64,000 nt of DNA, taken from NCBI RefSeq assembly GCF_014217565.1, contig NZ_CP043661.1, positions 434,001-498,000 of the forward strand, written 5' to 3'. This document shows positions 43,263 through 51,874 of this stretch, in pieces (positions within the stretch are counted from its first letter, which is position 1; each line of letters starts with the position of its first letter). The stretch is from Kribbella qitaiheensis (GTDB taxonomy: Bacteria > Actinomycetota > Actinomycetes > Propionibacteriales > Kribbellaceae). Under the pieces are notes generated by a model. It ran no database searches. It was not told the DNA's origin and saw nothing but the letters and a program-made list of their open reading frames with translations. The position numbers and the translations under genes are program-made.

Positions 43263-43955
43263 ATGGCGAGATGGTGCAAGGCAGCAATCGCAGTGCTGGT
43301 AGTGCTTACCGCGGGCCTGGTGACGGCGGCTCCTGCCAATGCGGCGACCTGGTCGTCGTCGGACAAGTGGGGCTCCTGGTCGAACGGTGGCTACACCGTG
43401 CGCAATGACGTCTGGGGCGGTGGAGCCGGCGCCCAGACCATCTGGGCCAACTCCTACAGCAACTTCGGAGTCTGGGCGGATCACCCCAACACGGGTGGGG
43501 TGAAGGCCTATCCGCATTCGGCCCGTAACATCGGCCGGCAGGTGAGTGCGCTCGGTTCGTTGACCAGCAACTTCAACGTCTCGAGGCCGGGCGGTGGCGC
43601 GTACACGTCGACGTACGACATCTGGGCCGGCAACAACGCGTACGAGATCATGTTGTGGATGAACAAGCAGGGCGCGGTCGGCCCGATCGGCAGCAAGCAG
43701 GCGACGGCCTCGGTGGGTGGTCACAGCTGGGACATCTATCGCGGCAGCAACGGCGGCAACGAGGTCTTCTCGTTCATCCGTACCTCGAACACCAATGCCG
43801 GGTCGGTCGACATCAAGGCCGTCCTGAACTGGATTCGCGGCAGGGGCTGGATGGGTGACACGACTGTCGGCGAGGTGCAGTTCGGCTTCGAGATCACTTC
43901 GTCGTCCGGCGGGATGAACTTCACCACCAACTCGTACTCCGTTTCGTCCAGCTGA
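43263..43955 (+). CDS. Secreted GH12 endoglucanase/xyloglucanase (230 aa)
   Basis: Sec signal peptide (MARWCKAAIAVLVVLTAGLV, cleavage at APANA-A) followed by one GH12 beta-jelly-roll. The nucleophile is Glu128 in NAYEIMLWMN and the acid/base Glu210 in QFGFEITSS; WSNGGYTVRNDVWGG and NTGGVKAYPHS also fit the family. GH12 enzymes cut beta-1,4-glucan or xyloglucan internally. ATG 43263 has GAGGAACGG before it. The gene stands alone between the LacI operators and a strong terminator. Confidence 0.92.
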   Translation: MARWCKAAIAVLVVLTAGLVTAAPANAATWSSSDKWGSWSNGGYTVRNDVWGGGAGAQTIWANSYSNFGVWADHPNTGGVKAYPHSARNIGRQVSALGSLTSNFNVSRPGGGAYTSTYDIWAGNNAYEIMLWMNKQGAVGPIGSKQATASVGGHSWDIYRGSNGGNEVFSFIRTSNTNAGSVDIKAVLNWIRGRGWMGDTTVGEVQFGFEITSSSGGMNFTTNSYSVSSS

Positions 43956-43962
43956 CCGCCGG

Positions 43963-43998
43963 ACCCACCACCCGGGGCAGCCGTCCCGGGTGGTGGGT
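43963..43998 (+). terminator. Strong 14-bp hairpin after the GH12 gene
   Basis: ACCCACCACCCGGG (43963-43976) pairs perfectly with CCCGGGTGGTGGGT (43985-43998) across an 8-base loop, eight bases after the GH12 stop. No T-run follows. Confidence 0.75.
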
Positions 43999-44102
43999 TC
44001 GAGGTGGAACGGTCGTGATCGATTGTGTTCGGTGTCTTCTGCCGGGCGACTGGTTCCGGGAAGGTGGTCGGATGTCGATCGCACGAGGCTGGCAGGCCCT
44101 GA

Positions 44103-44582
44103 GTCCGGCGGTTCGGGCGGCAGCGCTCGAGTCGGCGGCGCGGCGACGTCGGACTGGCAGACGCTGACCCGAGTAGCCGCCGGCGAAGTCGCGCTGCTGA
44201 ACTCGAGCCCGGAGCAACCGCTGGGAAGACCTGGGGCTACACAGGCGCCAGCGCGACCTCAGGCACTGTGACCGGCGACCTCTACAACACGTTGCGGTAC
44301 GCAAAGAACCACGAGTCGCTCGTCTACACCTTCGATGGCCTCGAGCCGGGGACGTACACCATCCACGCGGGCTACTTCGATCCCTGGCCTTGGGCCAACC
44401 GGGCGGCGCAGGTCTCGGTCAACGGCGCGGTCGTGGATCAGGAACGACTCTTCACCGCTTCCAACGAGGCCGCGGAGTACCGCGACATCACCGTCGGCCC
44501 GGACGGCAAGGCCACCGTCACGATCACCCCGACCCCCTCACCCGACATCCAACTCAGCTGGCTGATGGTGGCCGGCAACTAG
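44103..44582 (+). pseudogene. C-terminal remnant of a secreted carbohydrate-active enzyme
   Basis: From about 44215 the frame ending at TAG 44580-44582 reads a well-conserved module: TWGYTGASATSGTVTGDLYN, LRYAKNHESLVYTFDGLEPG, TYTIHAGYFDPWPWANRAAQ, PDIQLSWLMVAGN, the malectin/CBM-like tail found at the end of secreted glycoside hydrolases. Just upstream, another frame gives SDWQTLTRVAAGEVALLN, typical of a CBM6/35-like module, so a frameshift lies near 44220. No start codon or catalytic domain remains. Confidence 0.65.
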
Positions 44583-44619
44583 AGACCCCTGCCTGGAGGG
44601 CGTTGTGGATCGCGGTGGT

Positions 44620-45303
44620 TCAGGGGCCACCCTGGGGGTCGACGGTCTCGTTGATCTCTTCGGCGATGCGGCGGAGTTTGACGTTGCGGTGCTGCGAGAG
44701 GCGGGCGAGGAAGGCGAAGGCGCGCTGGTCGTTGAGTTTGTACCGCTCCATCAGGATGCCGACCGCCTGGCCGATGGTGGTGCGGGTGTGCATCGCTTCC
44801 TGCAGGCTCTGGATCTCTTTGGCGTACTCGATCACGGTCGCGGCCTGATGGGCGAAGAGCCGGCTCAGTACCTCGAAATCCGCGAAGGCTCCGACGTTGC
44901 GGGAGTACAGATTGAGCGCGCCTTGGGACTTGGGAGCGTCGAACAGGCGGATGCCGGCCTGGGCCCGGATGCCGGCCGCCACCGCGGCGGCGGCGTACGC
45001 CGGGAAGCGCTCGTCAGCGGCAAGGTTGGGCGCGGTGACGTGGACCGTGTCGGTCGCCGCGTCGTAGCAGGGGCCTTCCTTGAGCCGGTACTGCGTCGCG
45101 TCCAGGTCAACGATCAGGTCATCGGTCGGCGCCGCCGTCTCGAGGCTGCCGTCGGCGTGCAGAACGGTGATGCTGGCGTACTCGACACCAGGGAGCACTT
45201 CGACCGCGGCCGCGGTGATCTTGTTCAGCGTCTGGTCCAGATCGCCGGCTGAGAGCGCCAGCGACAAACGTCGTGCGGTCTCGATCAATCGTTCGTCACC
45301 CAT
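44620..45303 (-). CDS. GAF-ANTAR transcription antitermination regulator (227 aa)
   Basis: A GAF sensor (residues about 20-150: AAAVEVLPGVEYASITVLHADG, EGPCYDAATD, AGIRLFDAPKSQGALNLYS) followed by an ANTAR RNA-binding helix bundle (LQEAMHTRTTIGQAVGILMERYKLNDQRAFAFLARLSQHRNVKLRRIAEEIN). ANTAR proteins bind paired hairpins in leader RNA and prevent termination. ATG 45303 is chosen; an upstream opening to 45519 runs into the divergent promoter. It faces the phospholipase gene. Confidence 0.9.
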   Translation of the reverse strand: MGDERLIETARRLSLALSAGDLDQTLNKITAAAVEVLPGVEYASITVLHADGSLETAAPTDDLIVDLDATQYRLKEGPCYDAATDTVHVTAPNLAADERFPAYAAAAVAAGIRAQAGIRLFDAPKSQGALNLYSRNVGAFADFEVLSRLFAHQAATVIEYAKEIQSLQEAMHTRTTIGQAVGILMERYKLNDQRAFAFLARLSQHRNVKLRRIAEEINETVDPQGGP

Positions 45304-45388
45304 CAGTACCGAGTACCCACCTCTGGCACAGGCAACCTTGACGTGACGCTGGGTGCTTGGTCCGGGGTGGTCGGGTGGAAGTGAGTGC

Positions 45389-45417
45389 TTGACAGGGGGC
45401 GGGGGCGGTTTCATGAT
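45389..45417 (+). promoter_or_regulatory. Candidate sigma-70-type promoter for the phospholipase gene
   Basis: TTGACA (45389-45394) and CATGAT (45412-45417) are separated by 17 bases, about 115 bases upstream of the phospholipase start. The leader between shows no further hairpin I trust. Confidence 0.45.
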
Positions 45418-45533
45418 GCTGACACTCGATGTTGATAACTGCGCAAAAAGTGCTTCTTCGTTCAACAATGAGCAGAGACCTTGCTCAAGTCGGCTGAAGA
45501 AGCGGCAGTCCGCCCCCACGCGAGGAGATGAGC

Positions 45534-47606
45534 ATGACCAACGTCAACCGCCGGAGGTTCCTCCAGTTGGCCGGTGCCGCCGCCGCGGCCACGGCGTTGC
45601 CGGGAGTGATCGAGAGGGCCGCCGCCATCGCGGCGGCCACTCGTACCGGCACGATCGCGGATGTCGAGCACGTCGTCGTACTGATGCAGGAGAACCGCTC
45701 CTTCGATCACTACTTCGGCTCGCTGCGCGGCGTCCGCGGTTTCGGGGATCCACACCCTGTCTCGTTGCCCAGCGGCAAGAGCGTCTGGCATCAGGCGGCT
45801 GCCAACGGCACCGAGACGCTTCCCTTCCGGCCGGCCAAGAGCAATCTCGGCCTGACCTTCATCGAGGATCTGAACCATGACTGGAACGGCACCCACAAGG
45901 CCTGGAACGGCGGCAGGTGGGACCAGTGGATCCCGGCCAAGACCACGACCACGATGGCTTATCTGACCCGCAACGACATTCCGTTCCACTACGCACTGGC
46001 CGACGCGTTCACCATCTGCGACGCCTACCACTGCTCGATGATGTCGGCCACTGACCCCAACCGTTACTACATGTACACGGGCTGGGTCGGCAACGACGGC
46101 TCCGGCGGCGGCCCGGTGATCGGGAACGAGGAGGCCGGCTACGGCTGGAAGACCTTCCCCGAGGTCCTGGAGCAAGGCGGCGTGTCCTGGAAGGTCTACC
46201 AGGACATCGGTTCCGGCCTGAACGCCGCCGGCGGCTGGGGCTGGGACTCGGATCCGTTCATCGGCAACTACGGTGACAACTCGCTTTTGTACTTCACCAA
46301 GTACCGCAACGCCCAACCCGGCAACCCCTTGTACGACAAGGCCCGGACAGGAACGAACGCGAAGGCCGGCGACGGGTACTTCGACAAGCTCAAGGCCGAC
46401 GTACTCGGCGGCAATCTGCCGCAGGTCTCCTGGATCGCCGCCCCCGAAGCCTTCACCGAACACCCGAACTGGCCGGCCAATTACGGCGCTTGGTACCTGT
46501 CGGGTGTCCTCGACGCACTCACCGCCGACCCGGAGGTGTGGAGCAAGACCGTGCTGCTGCTCACGTACGACGAGAACGACGGTTTCTACGACCACGTGGT
46601 ACCGCCGTTTCCGCCGGCGTCTGCCGCCCAAGGTCTGTCCACTGCGAGCGTCGCCGGTGAGATCTACACCGGGGGAGCGGGCTCGAGCTACAACACCAAC
46701 CTGCCGTACGGGCTAGGCCCGCGGGTGCCGATGCTGGCGATCTCGCCCTGGAGCACCGGTGGCTGGATCTGCTCGCAGACCTTCGACCACACCTCGATCA
46801 TCCAGTTCATCGAGAAGCGCTTCGGCGTGACCAACCCGAACGTCTCCGACTGGCGGCGGACGGTCTGCGGCGACCTCACCTCGGCCTTCGACTTCACCGG
46901 TGCCAACAGCGCGAAACCGACGTTGCCCAGCACAACGGCGTACAAGCCGCCGTTGCCCCACAGCACGTCGCCCTCCTACCATCCCGTGCCGCCGGCGACA
47001 GGCGCGCTTCCGCAGCAGGAATCCGGCACCCGCTCTGCGAGGGCTCTGCCTTACGACCTCGCCGTGGATACCAAGGTCGTGAGCGGCCGGATGCAGTTCA
47101 CCTTCGCCAATCGCGGCACGGCCGGGGCCGGCTTCCATGTCACCTCCGCTACGCGGAGCGATGGTCCGTGGCCGTACACGGTCGGCGGCGGTAAGTCCCT
47201 CGTCGATACCTGGGCGCTGCCCTCGGGAAGTACCTCCCGCTACCAGTTCTCCGTGCACGGTCCGAACGGGTGGGTCCAGGAGCGGGCCGGCGTCATCGGC
47301 AGGCTCGGCCCCGAGGTCACGGCCCGGCACAACCCGAGCACCGGCTACGTCGACCTGACCTTCATCAACGGCGGCACGACCGCCGTGACCTTCAAGGGTG
47401 TGGACGCCTACGAGCCGGCCTCGGCGTACACCTACACCGTCCAGCCCGGCGCTACCCGGGCGGTGCCCAACTGGGGTGTTGCCGCAGGCAACCGTTGGTA
47501 CGACATCACCGTCACCAGCAACAACGACACCGCGTTCGTACGCCGGTTCGCCGGCCACATCGAGACCGGCGCTGCGTCCACGAGCGACCCGGCCATCGGC
47601 TCATGA
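45534..47606 (+). CDS. Tat-exported phosphocholine-type phospholipase C (690 aa)
   Basis: Secreted phosphoesterase of the bacterial PLC (alkaline-phosphatase-fold) family. The twin-arginine signal is VNRRRFLQLAGAAAAATALPG. Metal and active-site motifs: VVLMQENRSFDHYFGSL near residue 45, SATDPNRYYMYTGW with the nucleophile region, TYDENDGFYDHVVPP (metal Asp/Asn) and DHTSIIQFIEKRFG. Two C-terminal DUF756 beta-sandwiches follow (from YDLAVDTKVVSGRMQFTFANRG and STGYVDLTFINGGTT), as in PlcH-like enzymes. ATG 45534 has GAGGAG at six bases; ATG 45528 overlaps that site. Hydrolyses phosphatidylcholine or sphingomyelin outside the cell, useful for phosphate supply. Confidence 0.92.
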   Translation: MTNVNRRRFLQLAGAAAAATALPGVIERAAAIAAATRTGTIADVEHVVVLMQENRSFDHYFGSLRGVRGFGDPHPVSLPSGKSVWHQAAANGTETLPFRPAKSNLGLTFIEDLNHDWNGTHKAWNGGRWDQWIPAKTTTTMAYLTRNDIPFHYALADAFTICDAYHCSMMSATDPNRYYMYTGWVGNDGSGGGPVIGNEEAGYGWKTFPEVLEQGGVSWKVYQDIGSGLNAAGGWGWDSDPFIGNYGDNSLLYFTKYRNAQPGNPLYDKARTGTNAKAGDGYFDKLKADVLGGNLPQVSWIAAPEAFTEHPNWPANYGAWYLSGVLDALTADPEVWSKTVLLLTYDENDGFYDHVVPPFPPASAAQGLSTASVAGEIYTGGAGSSYNTNLPYGLGPRVPMLAISPWSTGGWICSQTFDHTSIIQFIEKRFGVTNPNVSDWRRTVCGDLTSAFDFTGANSAKPTLPSTTAYKPPLPHSTSPSYHPVPPATGALPQQESGTRSARALPYDLAVDTKVVSGRMQFTFANRGTAGAGFHVTSATRSDGPWPYTVGGGKSLVDTWALPSGSTSRYQFSVHGPNGWVQERAGVIGRLGPEVTARHNPSTGYVDLTFINGGTTAVTFKGVDAYEPASAYTYTVQPGATRAVPNWGVAAGNRWYDITVTSNNDTAFVRRFAGHIETGAASTSDPAIGS

Positions 47607-47629
47607 CTCTTCCCTCGAACGGAGCCCCC

Positions 47630-49435
47630 GTGAAAATGCATCGACGACTGGCCGGTCTCGCCCTAACGGTTGTTCTGGCCAGCACCGGTCTCGCAGTGAC
47701 AACTCACCACGCGGCGGGTGCCGACACCGTGGCCGCGAACACCAGCACCGCGATCGGCGCGAAGCCGATGATGGGCTTCAACAACTGGGCGCGCTTCACC
47801 TGCGCCGCGCAGGCCCGCCTCGACGGCACCCGGACCGGGTATTCGTTCCAGCAGTTCATGCAGGACCAGGCGAAGGCGATGAAGGACACCGGCCTCGTTG
47901 CCGCCGGCTACAAGAACCTCACCGTCGACGACTGCTGGATGCAGCGCACCAGCGCGGGCTATCTGCACGGAGCGGCAACCTGGGGCGGTAGCAGCCAGCC
48001 CGGCTTCGACTTCGAGCTGACCGACTATTCCAACTACGTCCACAGCCAGGGGATGGAGACCGGTCTCTACAGCACCTCGGGCGTCAACACCTGTCAGGGC
48101 GTGCCCGGCGGAGTGCTGGGACACGAGCAAGTGGACGCGAATTCCCTTGCCTACTGGGGAGTCGACTCACTGAAGCTGGACAACTGTGGGACGACCAGCA
48201 GCAACCGTCAGCAGATCTTCACCACGATGGCGAATGCCCTGAAGACGGCAACGGCCAACACCAGCAGGAAGATCCTCTTCAACGAGTCCGCGCCGGCCGG
48301 CTACGGCCCGACCACAGCTGAGAAGTACAACTCGATGGACTGGGTCCGGACGCTCGGCCAGATGTGGCGCGTCAGCCCCGACATCGCCGTCTGGCATGGC
48401 GACAGCGCCTCGGCCTGGAACTGGCCGCACGGCGGCGACTACTACGAGGGTGGGGTTTTCCAGAACCTGAACGACACCGTGGCGCTCGCCCGCTACAACG
48501 GCCCGGGCAACCACAACGACGCGGACATGCTGCTGATCGGTGACAACAAGCAGCTCACCGTTGCCGAGCAGCGCAGTCAGTTCGCGCTCTGGTCGGCGAT
48601 GGGGTCCCCGCTGATGATCAGCTCCGACATCCGCAAGATGGCTGCCGATCCCACGACGTACGCGCCTCAACTGAACATCCTGAAGAACAGCGACATCATC
48701 GCCGTCGATCAGGACGCATTGGGCGCCGGCGGTTACCTCGCATCCCGCGACAACGCCTCGGCCACTGCTGGGATCGATGTCGTCGTCAAGCCGCTCGCCG
48801 GCGGCCGCCGCGCGGTCGCAGTACTGAACAAGAGCGCCGCCTCGACGAGTTACACCCTGGACCTCGCGCGGGTCGGCTTCGGCAACACCAGTTGCACCCG
48901 CACCGCCCGGGATCTTTGGAACCACACCAACCTGTCGGTCCAGTCGTCGATCACTACGACCATCGCGAGCCACGACACCGCGATGTACACCGTCGACCCC
49001 GGAAGCTGCGGGACCCCCATCCCCGTCGGTCAGATCCAGGCGCCGCAGAGCGCCTTCCAGGCATCCGCCCTTTGCCTGGACGCCTACTCCGGCGCGGTGG
49101 CCGGTAACAAGGTCGCCTTGTACTCCTGCACCGGCAACAGCAACCAGCAATGGCAGCGCCAGGCGAGCGGCGTTATCTCGTCGCTGCAGAACACTGCCCT
49201 CTGCATTTCCGGCGACTCCACCGGCCTACGCCTGGCCACCTGCAACACCAACGACACCAGGCAGAAGTGGACCTACAACCGCTCCGGCCAACTACGCCAG
49301 GCCAGCGGAGTCTGCGTCGACATCGCAGGCAGCGACTTCTCCAACGCCAGCTCCGTAGTAGCCACCTATTCCTGCGGCACCCACCAACCCAACCAAACCT
49401 GGACCGCCCCCTTCGACACCCCGCCCGCTGCCTGA
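47630..49435 (+). CDS. Secreted GH27 alpha-galactosidase with ricin-type CBM13 (601 aa)
   Basis: Sec signal (MHRRLAGLALTVVLASTGLAV). The GH27 barrel holds PMMGFNNWARFTC, the nucleophile Asp in SLKLDNCGTT near residue 184 and the acid/base region NHNDADMLLIG near residue 300. A Greek-key domain follows and, from about residue 475, a beta-trefoil ricin-B lectin with repeats LCLDAYSGAVAGNKVALYSC, QQWQ, CVDIAGSDFSNASSVVATYSC. GTG 47630 has GGAG five bases upstream. Start is 23 bases after the phospholipase stop. It would release alpha-galactose (or beta-L-arabinopyranose) from plant galactomannan or oligosaccharides; no LacI operator precedes it. Confidence 0.9.
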   Translation: MKMHRRLAGLALTVVLASTGLAVTTHHAAGADTVAANTSTAIGAKPMMGFNNWARFTCAAQARLDGTRTGYSFQQFMQDQAKAMKDTGLVAAGYKNLTVDDCWMQRTSAGYLHGAATWGGSSQPGFDFELTDYSNYVHSQGMETGLYSTSGVNTCQGVPGGVLGHEQVDANSLAYWGVDSLKLDNCGTTSSNRQQIFTTMANALKTATANTSRKILFNESAPAGYGPTTAEKYNSMDWVRTLGQMWRVSPDIAVWHGDSASAWNWPHGGDYYEGGVFQNLNDTVALARYNGPGNHNDADMLLIGDNKQLTVAEQRSQFALWSAMGSPLMISSDIRKMAADPTTYAPQLNILKNSDIIAVDQDALGAGGYLASRDNASATAGIDVVVKPLAGGRRAVAVLNKSAASTSYTLDLARVGFGNTSCTRTARDLWNHTNLSVQSSITTTIASHDTAMYTVDPGSCGTPIPVGQIQAPQSAFQASALCLDAYSGAVAGNKVALYSCTGNSNQQWQRQASGVISSLQNTALCISGDSTGLRLATCNTNDTRQKWTYNRSGQLRQASGVCVDIAGSDFSNASSVVATYSCGTHQPNQTWTAPFDTPPAA

Positions 49436-49486
49436 CCATGCGGATTGCCTGGTCAGCGCGAAGTAGTCCTACGGGGGCCTGGACGT

Positions 49487-49543
49487 CTTTGTGCACCGGC
49501 TGAGTGTTCCGGGCCGGTCGCACGCTCAGGCCATGCACAAGGG
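49487..49543. repeat. Palindromic repeat, first hairpin of a pair
   Basis: CTTTGTGCACCGGCTGAG (49487-49504) is inverted imperfectly as CTCAGGCCATGCACAAGGG (49525-49543). It shares its arm sequence with the next hairpin. Confidence 0.75.
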
Positions 49544-49570
49544 CGCGGAACACCCCCAGCGGTTGCCGGC

Positions 49571-49626
49571 CTTTGTGCATCCGGTGAGCATTTTCCGGCG
49601 GCGGGATGCTCAGCCGGTGCACAAAG
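49571..49626. repeat. Palindromic repeat, second hairpin of a pair
   Basis: CTTTGTGCATCCGGTGAGCA (49571-49590) pairs with TGCTCAGCCGGTGCACAAAG (49607-49626). Together with the hairpin at 49487 it gives four copies of CTTTGTGCA-CGGYTGAG in alternating orientation; the outermost arms (49483-49504, 49609-49630) are also nearly perfect inverted repeats. This looks like a REP/BIME-type intergenic element. No coding region between 49436 and 49706 is credible. Confidence 0.78.
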
Positions 49627-49706
49627 ACGCCCGTACGGGGGGCGGTCTGAGTGCGCCGAACGCGTTGTCTTCCTCGCGCACCGCGCGATGACCTTCCCGG
49701 AGGGCC

Positions 49707-50120
49707 TCAGATCTGGTTGGCGGGGGGAGCGCCCTGCTGCATCGTGGTCTTCTCGACCACGATGCTGGTCGCGTACCGCGGGGTGCCCGGCGGCTCGCTG
49801 TCCGTCCACTCCCCGGCGTACTTCTCCGCGATCGAACGCTCCAGCGCCAGGTCCGGATCGGGGGTGAGGTCGCTGACCGTACCGCGGAGTTCGATGTAGT
49901 GGGTCGGGTGCGCGGGGTCGACCACCACCACCGCGATCCGGCGATCACGGCGCAGATTGCGGAGCTTCTGGCGTCCCTCGACCAGGCTGATGCGGACGGA
50001 TTCGCCGTCCCAGAGGAACCACAGCGGAGTGACCTGCGGTTCGCCGCGCTTCCCCACGGTGGAGACGAAGGCAACCGCCGTCGACCTGAGCAGTTGATGA
50101 AAGGCGATCGGGATTTCCAT
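49707..50120 (-). CDS. PPOX-class F420/FMN-dependent oxidoreductase-like protein (137 aa)
   Basis: Split-barrel flavin or F420-binding protein: FVSTVGKRGEPQVTPLWFLWDGESVRIS, GRQKLRNLRRDRRIAVVVVDPAHPTHYIELRGTV and EKYAG are typical of the actinobacterial pyridoxamine-oxidase-like group. Likely reduces or binds F420; substrate unknown. Soluble, single domain, starting at ATG 50120. Confidence 0.87.
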   Translation of the reverse strand: MEIPIAFHQLLRSTAVAFVSTVGKRGEPQVTPLWFLWDGESVRISLVEGRQKLRNLRRDRRIAVVVVDPAHPTHYIELRGTVSDLTPDPDLALERSIAEKYAGEWTDSEPPGTPRYATSIVVEKTTMQQGAPPANQI

Positions 50121-50141
50121 TCCCGCAGAGTACGGCGTTCG

Positions 50142-51164
50142 TCATCCGGCCGGTGGAGGTTTCGGCGGCGACGCGGGATCGGCCGATTCGAGCGGCTCGA
50201 AGGTGACCTCGATCGTTTCGGCGGCCTTGTGGCGCTGGGCCTGGGCGTACATCGCGTAGGCGCGATGGTCGGCCGGCGTCAGGTCGGTGGCCGAGTCGGT
50301 GAACAGGGCCAGCAACGAGCGTGGGTAGAGCCGGTAGGCGATCACCGAGTTCAGCTCGGCGCCGATCACGGCGATCACCGAGGCGGCGTAGATGAGGCCG
50401 ATCAGCCCAAGCGTCAGCGCGAAGACGCTGTTCACCTCGCTCGTCTTTGCCAGTACGTCGTTGACGTAGATGCCGCCGAGGCGTTCGAGCAGATGCCAGC
50501 CGAGAGCGGTCAGGAACGCGCCTGGAATGACCTTCCGGAAGGCCGGCCGAGGGCTGGTGCCCGGGCGCAGGCAGAGCGTCAGCATGGCGGTGAGCACCAG
50601 GACGGAGCCGATCGAAACGAGCCACCCCATGCCGTTGGCCACGTCGCCGGACATCGATACCTGGCTTCCGACCAGGACGGTCAGGGTGGCGAAGCTGAGG
50701 ACGGTGAGACCGGCCAGTGACAGCAGTGCGCCGGACCGCAACCGCCCGCGGAACGGGTTGGGCCGACCGTTGCGGGGGACTCCCCAGGTCACGTTGACCG
50801 CGTTCTGCACCGCCTGTCCGAGCCCGATGACGCCGTACACCGCGGCGAGCGTGCCGACGATCACGGCGGCTGTGCTGCCCTGCAGACCCTGTGGGGTCGC
50901 CAGTTGGGTACCGACGATCGGGAACTCCTTGAGCGCCGACTCCAGGACGGCCTTCTGCAGGCTCTCGTTGCCCTGCAGGACGAACCCGAGGACGGATGAC
51001 GAGATCAGCAGCATCGGGAAGATCGCCGCGAAGGCGTAGTAGGTGACGATCACCGCGAGATAGCTGCCCTGGTCGTCGAAGAACTTGTAGATCACGGCGA
51101 GCGGAAATCCGAGGCGCCGATGCCGCCGTTGCACGGTGTCCAACCGCTGCCCCAAGGTGCTCAC
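50142..51164 (-). CDS. YihY/BrkB-family inner-membrane protein (340 aa)
   Basis: Six predicted helices with the family pattern: YLAVIVTYYAFAAIFPMLLIS near residue 38, AAVIVGTLAAVYGVIGLGQAV, LLSLAGLTVLSFATLTVLVG and a final LGLIGLIYAASVIAVIGAELNSVI. The GTG start at 51164 is chosen since the longer opening is arginine-rich and unconserved. The last 60 residues are a soluble tail (SATDLTPADHRAYAMYAQAQ). The once-proposed RNase BN role for this family is not accepted; function unknown. Confidence 0.87.
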   Translation of the reverse strand: MSTLGQRLDTVQRRHRRLGFPLAVIYKFFDDQGSYLAVIVTYYAFAAIFPMLLISSSVLGFVLQGNESLQKAVLESALKEFPIVGTQLATPQGLQGSTAAVIVGTLAAVYGVIGLGQAVQNAVNVTWGVPRNGRPNPFRGRLRSGALLSLAGLTVLSFATLTVLVGSQVSMSGDVANGMGWLVSIGSVLVLTAMLTLCLRPGTSPRPAFRKVIPGAFLTALGWHLLERLGGIYVNDVLAKTSEVNSVFALTLGLIGLIYAASVIAVIGAELNSVIAYRLYPRSLLALFTDSATDLTPADHRAYAMYAQAQRHKAAETIEVTFEPLESADPASPPKPPPAG

Positions 51165-51377
51165 GCCCCCACCGTACGATCCCGGCCCCCGGATCCGCTC
51201 AGCGCCGCCCCGCCTCAGGGCCGTCGAAGGCTCCGAGGCGCCGGGAAGTTGCCGCAGGCATCGGCAACGGGCGTGCACAGGTTTCGGGTTTCAACGCTGG
51301 AGCGTGGGTACCGGCGGGAGTACGAAAGGTACGACAGCTACGCCCCGCAGTGGCGGGGCCTGAGGAGGAGCCAAGAG

Positions 51378-51839
51378 ATGGGCAACACCACCGAGTCGGT
51401 TGATGTCGAGGCACCGATCAGCGCCGTCTACAACCAGTGGACCCAGTTCGAGTCGTTCCCCGAGTTCATGGAGGGCGTCGATCAGGTCAAGCAGCTCGAC
51501 GAAACGCATACGCACTGGGTGACCAGTATCGCGGGCGTGACGCGTGAGTTCGACGCGACGATCACCGAGCAGCACCCCGACGAGCGGGTGGCATGGGCGT
51601 CCGACTCCAAGCCGCGGCATGCCGGTGTGATCACGTTCCACCGCCTGGCGGACACGACCACCAGGGTGACCGCTCAGATGGACGTCGACCCGGACGGAAT
51701 CGCCGAGCAGGCGGCCGACAAGACCGGACTGATCAGTCACCGGGTCAAGGGTGACCTGAACCGGTTCAAGGAGTTCATCGAGAAGCGTGGCGCCGAGACG
51801 GGCGGCTGGCGCGGCGATGTCAACCGCCCCGGGGTCTGA
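51378..51839 (+). CDS. SRPBCC-family polyketide-cyclase-like protein (153 aa)
   Basis: START-like fold: ESVDVEAPISAVYNQWTQFESFPEFMEGVDQVKQLDETHTHW is the classic N-terminal pattern, with RVAWASDSKPRHAGVITFHRL in the core and a C-terminal helix (GDLNRFKEFIEKRG). ATG 51378 follows GAGGAGGAG. First of a four-gene cluster with SDR, a second SRPBCC and mycothione reductase. Such proteins bind lipids or coenzyme Q-like ligands; ligand unknown. Confidence 0.86.
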   Translation: MGNTTESVDVEAPISAVYNQWTQFESFPEFMEGVDQVKQLDETHTHWVTSIAGVTREFDATITEQHPDERVAWASDSKPRHAGVITFHRLADTTTRVTAQMDVDPDGIAEQAADKTGLISHRVKGDLNRFKEFIEKRGAETGGWRGDVNRPGV

Positions 51840-51874
51840 GACGGCCAGAGCGTACTCGACGAGAGGATGAATCG

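Noticed and set aside
44620..47606. ANTAR target hairpins in the phospholipase leader
   Set aside because: No pair of short stems with AGNNAG-type loops could be identified in 45304-45533.
49453..49809. Short frames across the 49.4-49.7 kb repeat
   Set aside because: They translate the inverted repeats themselves and have no ribosome site.
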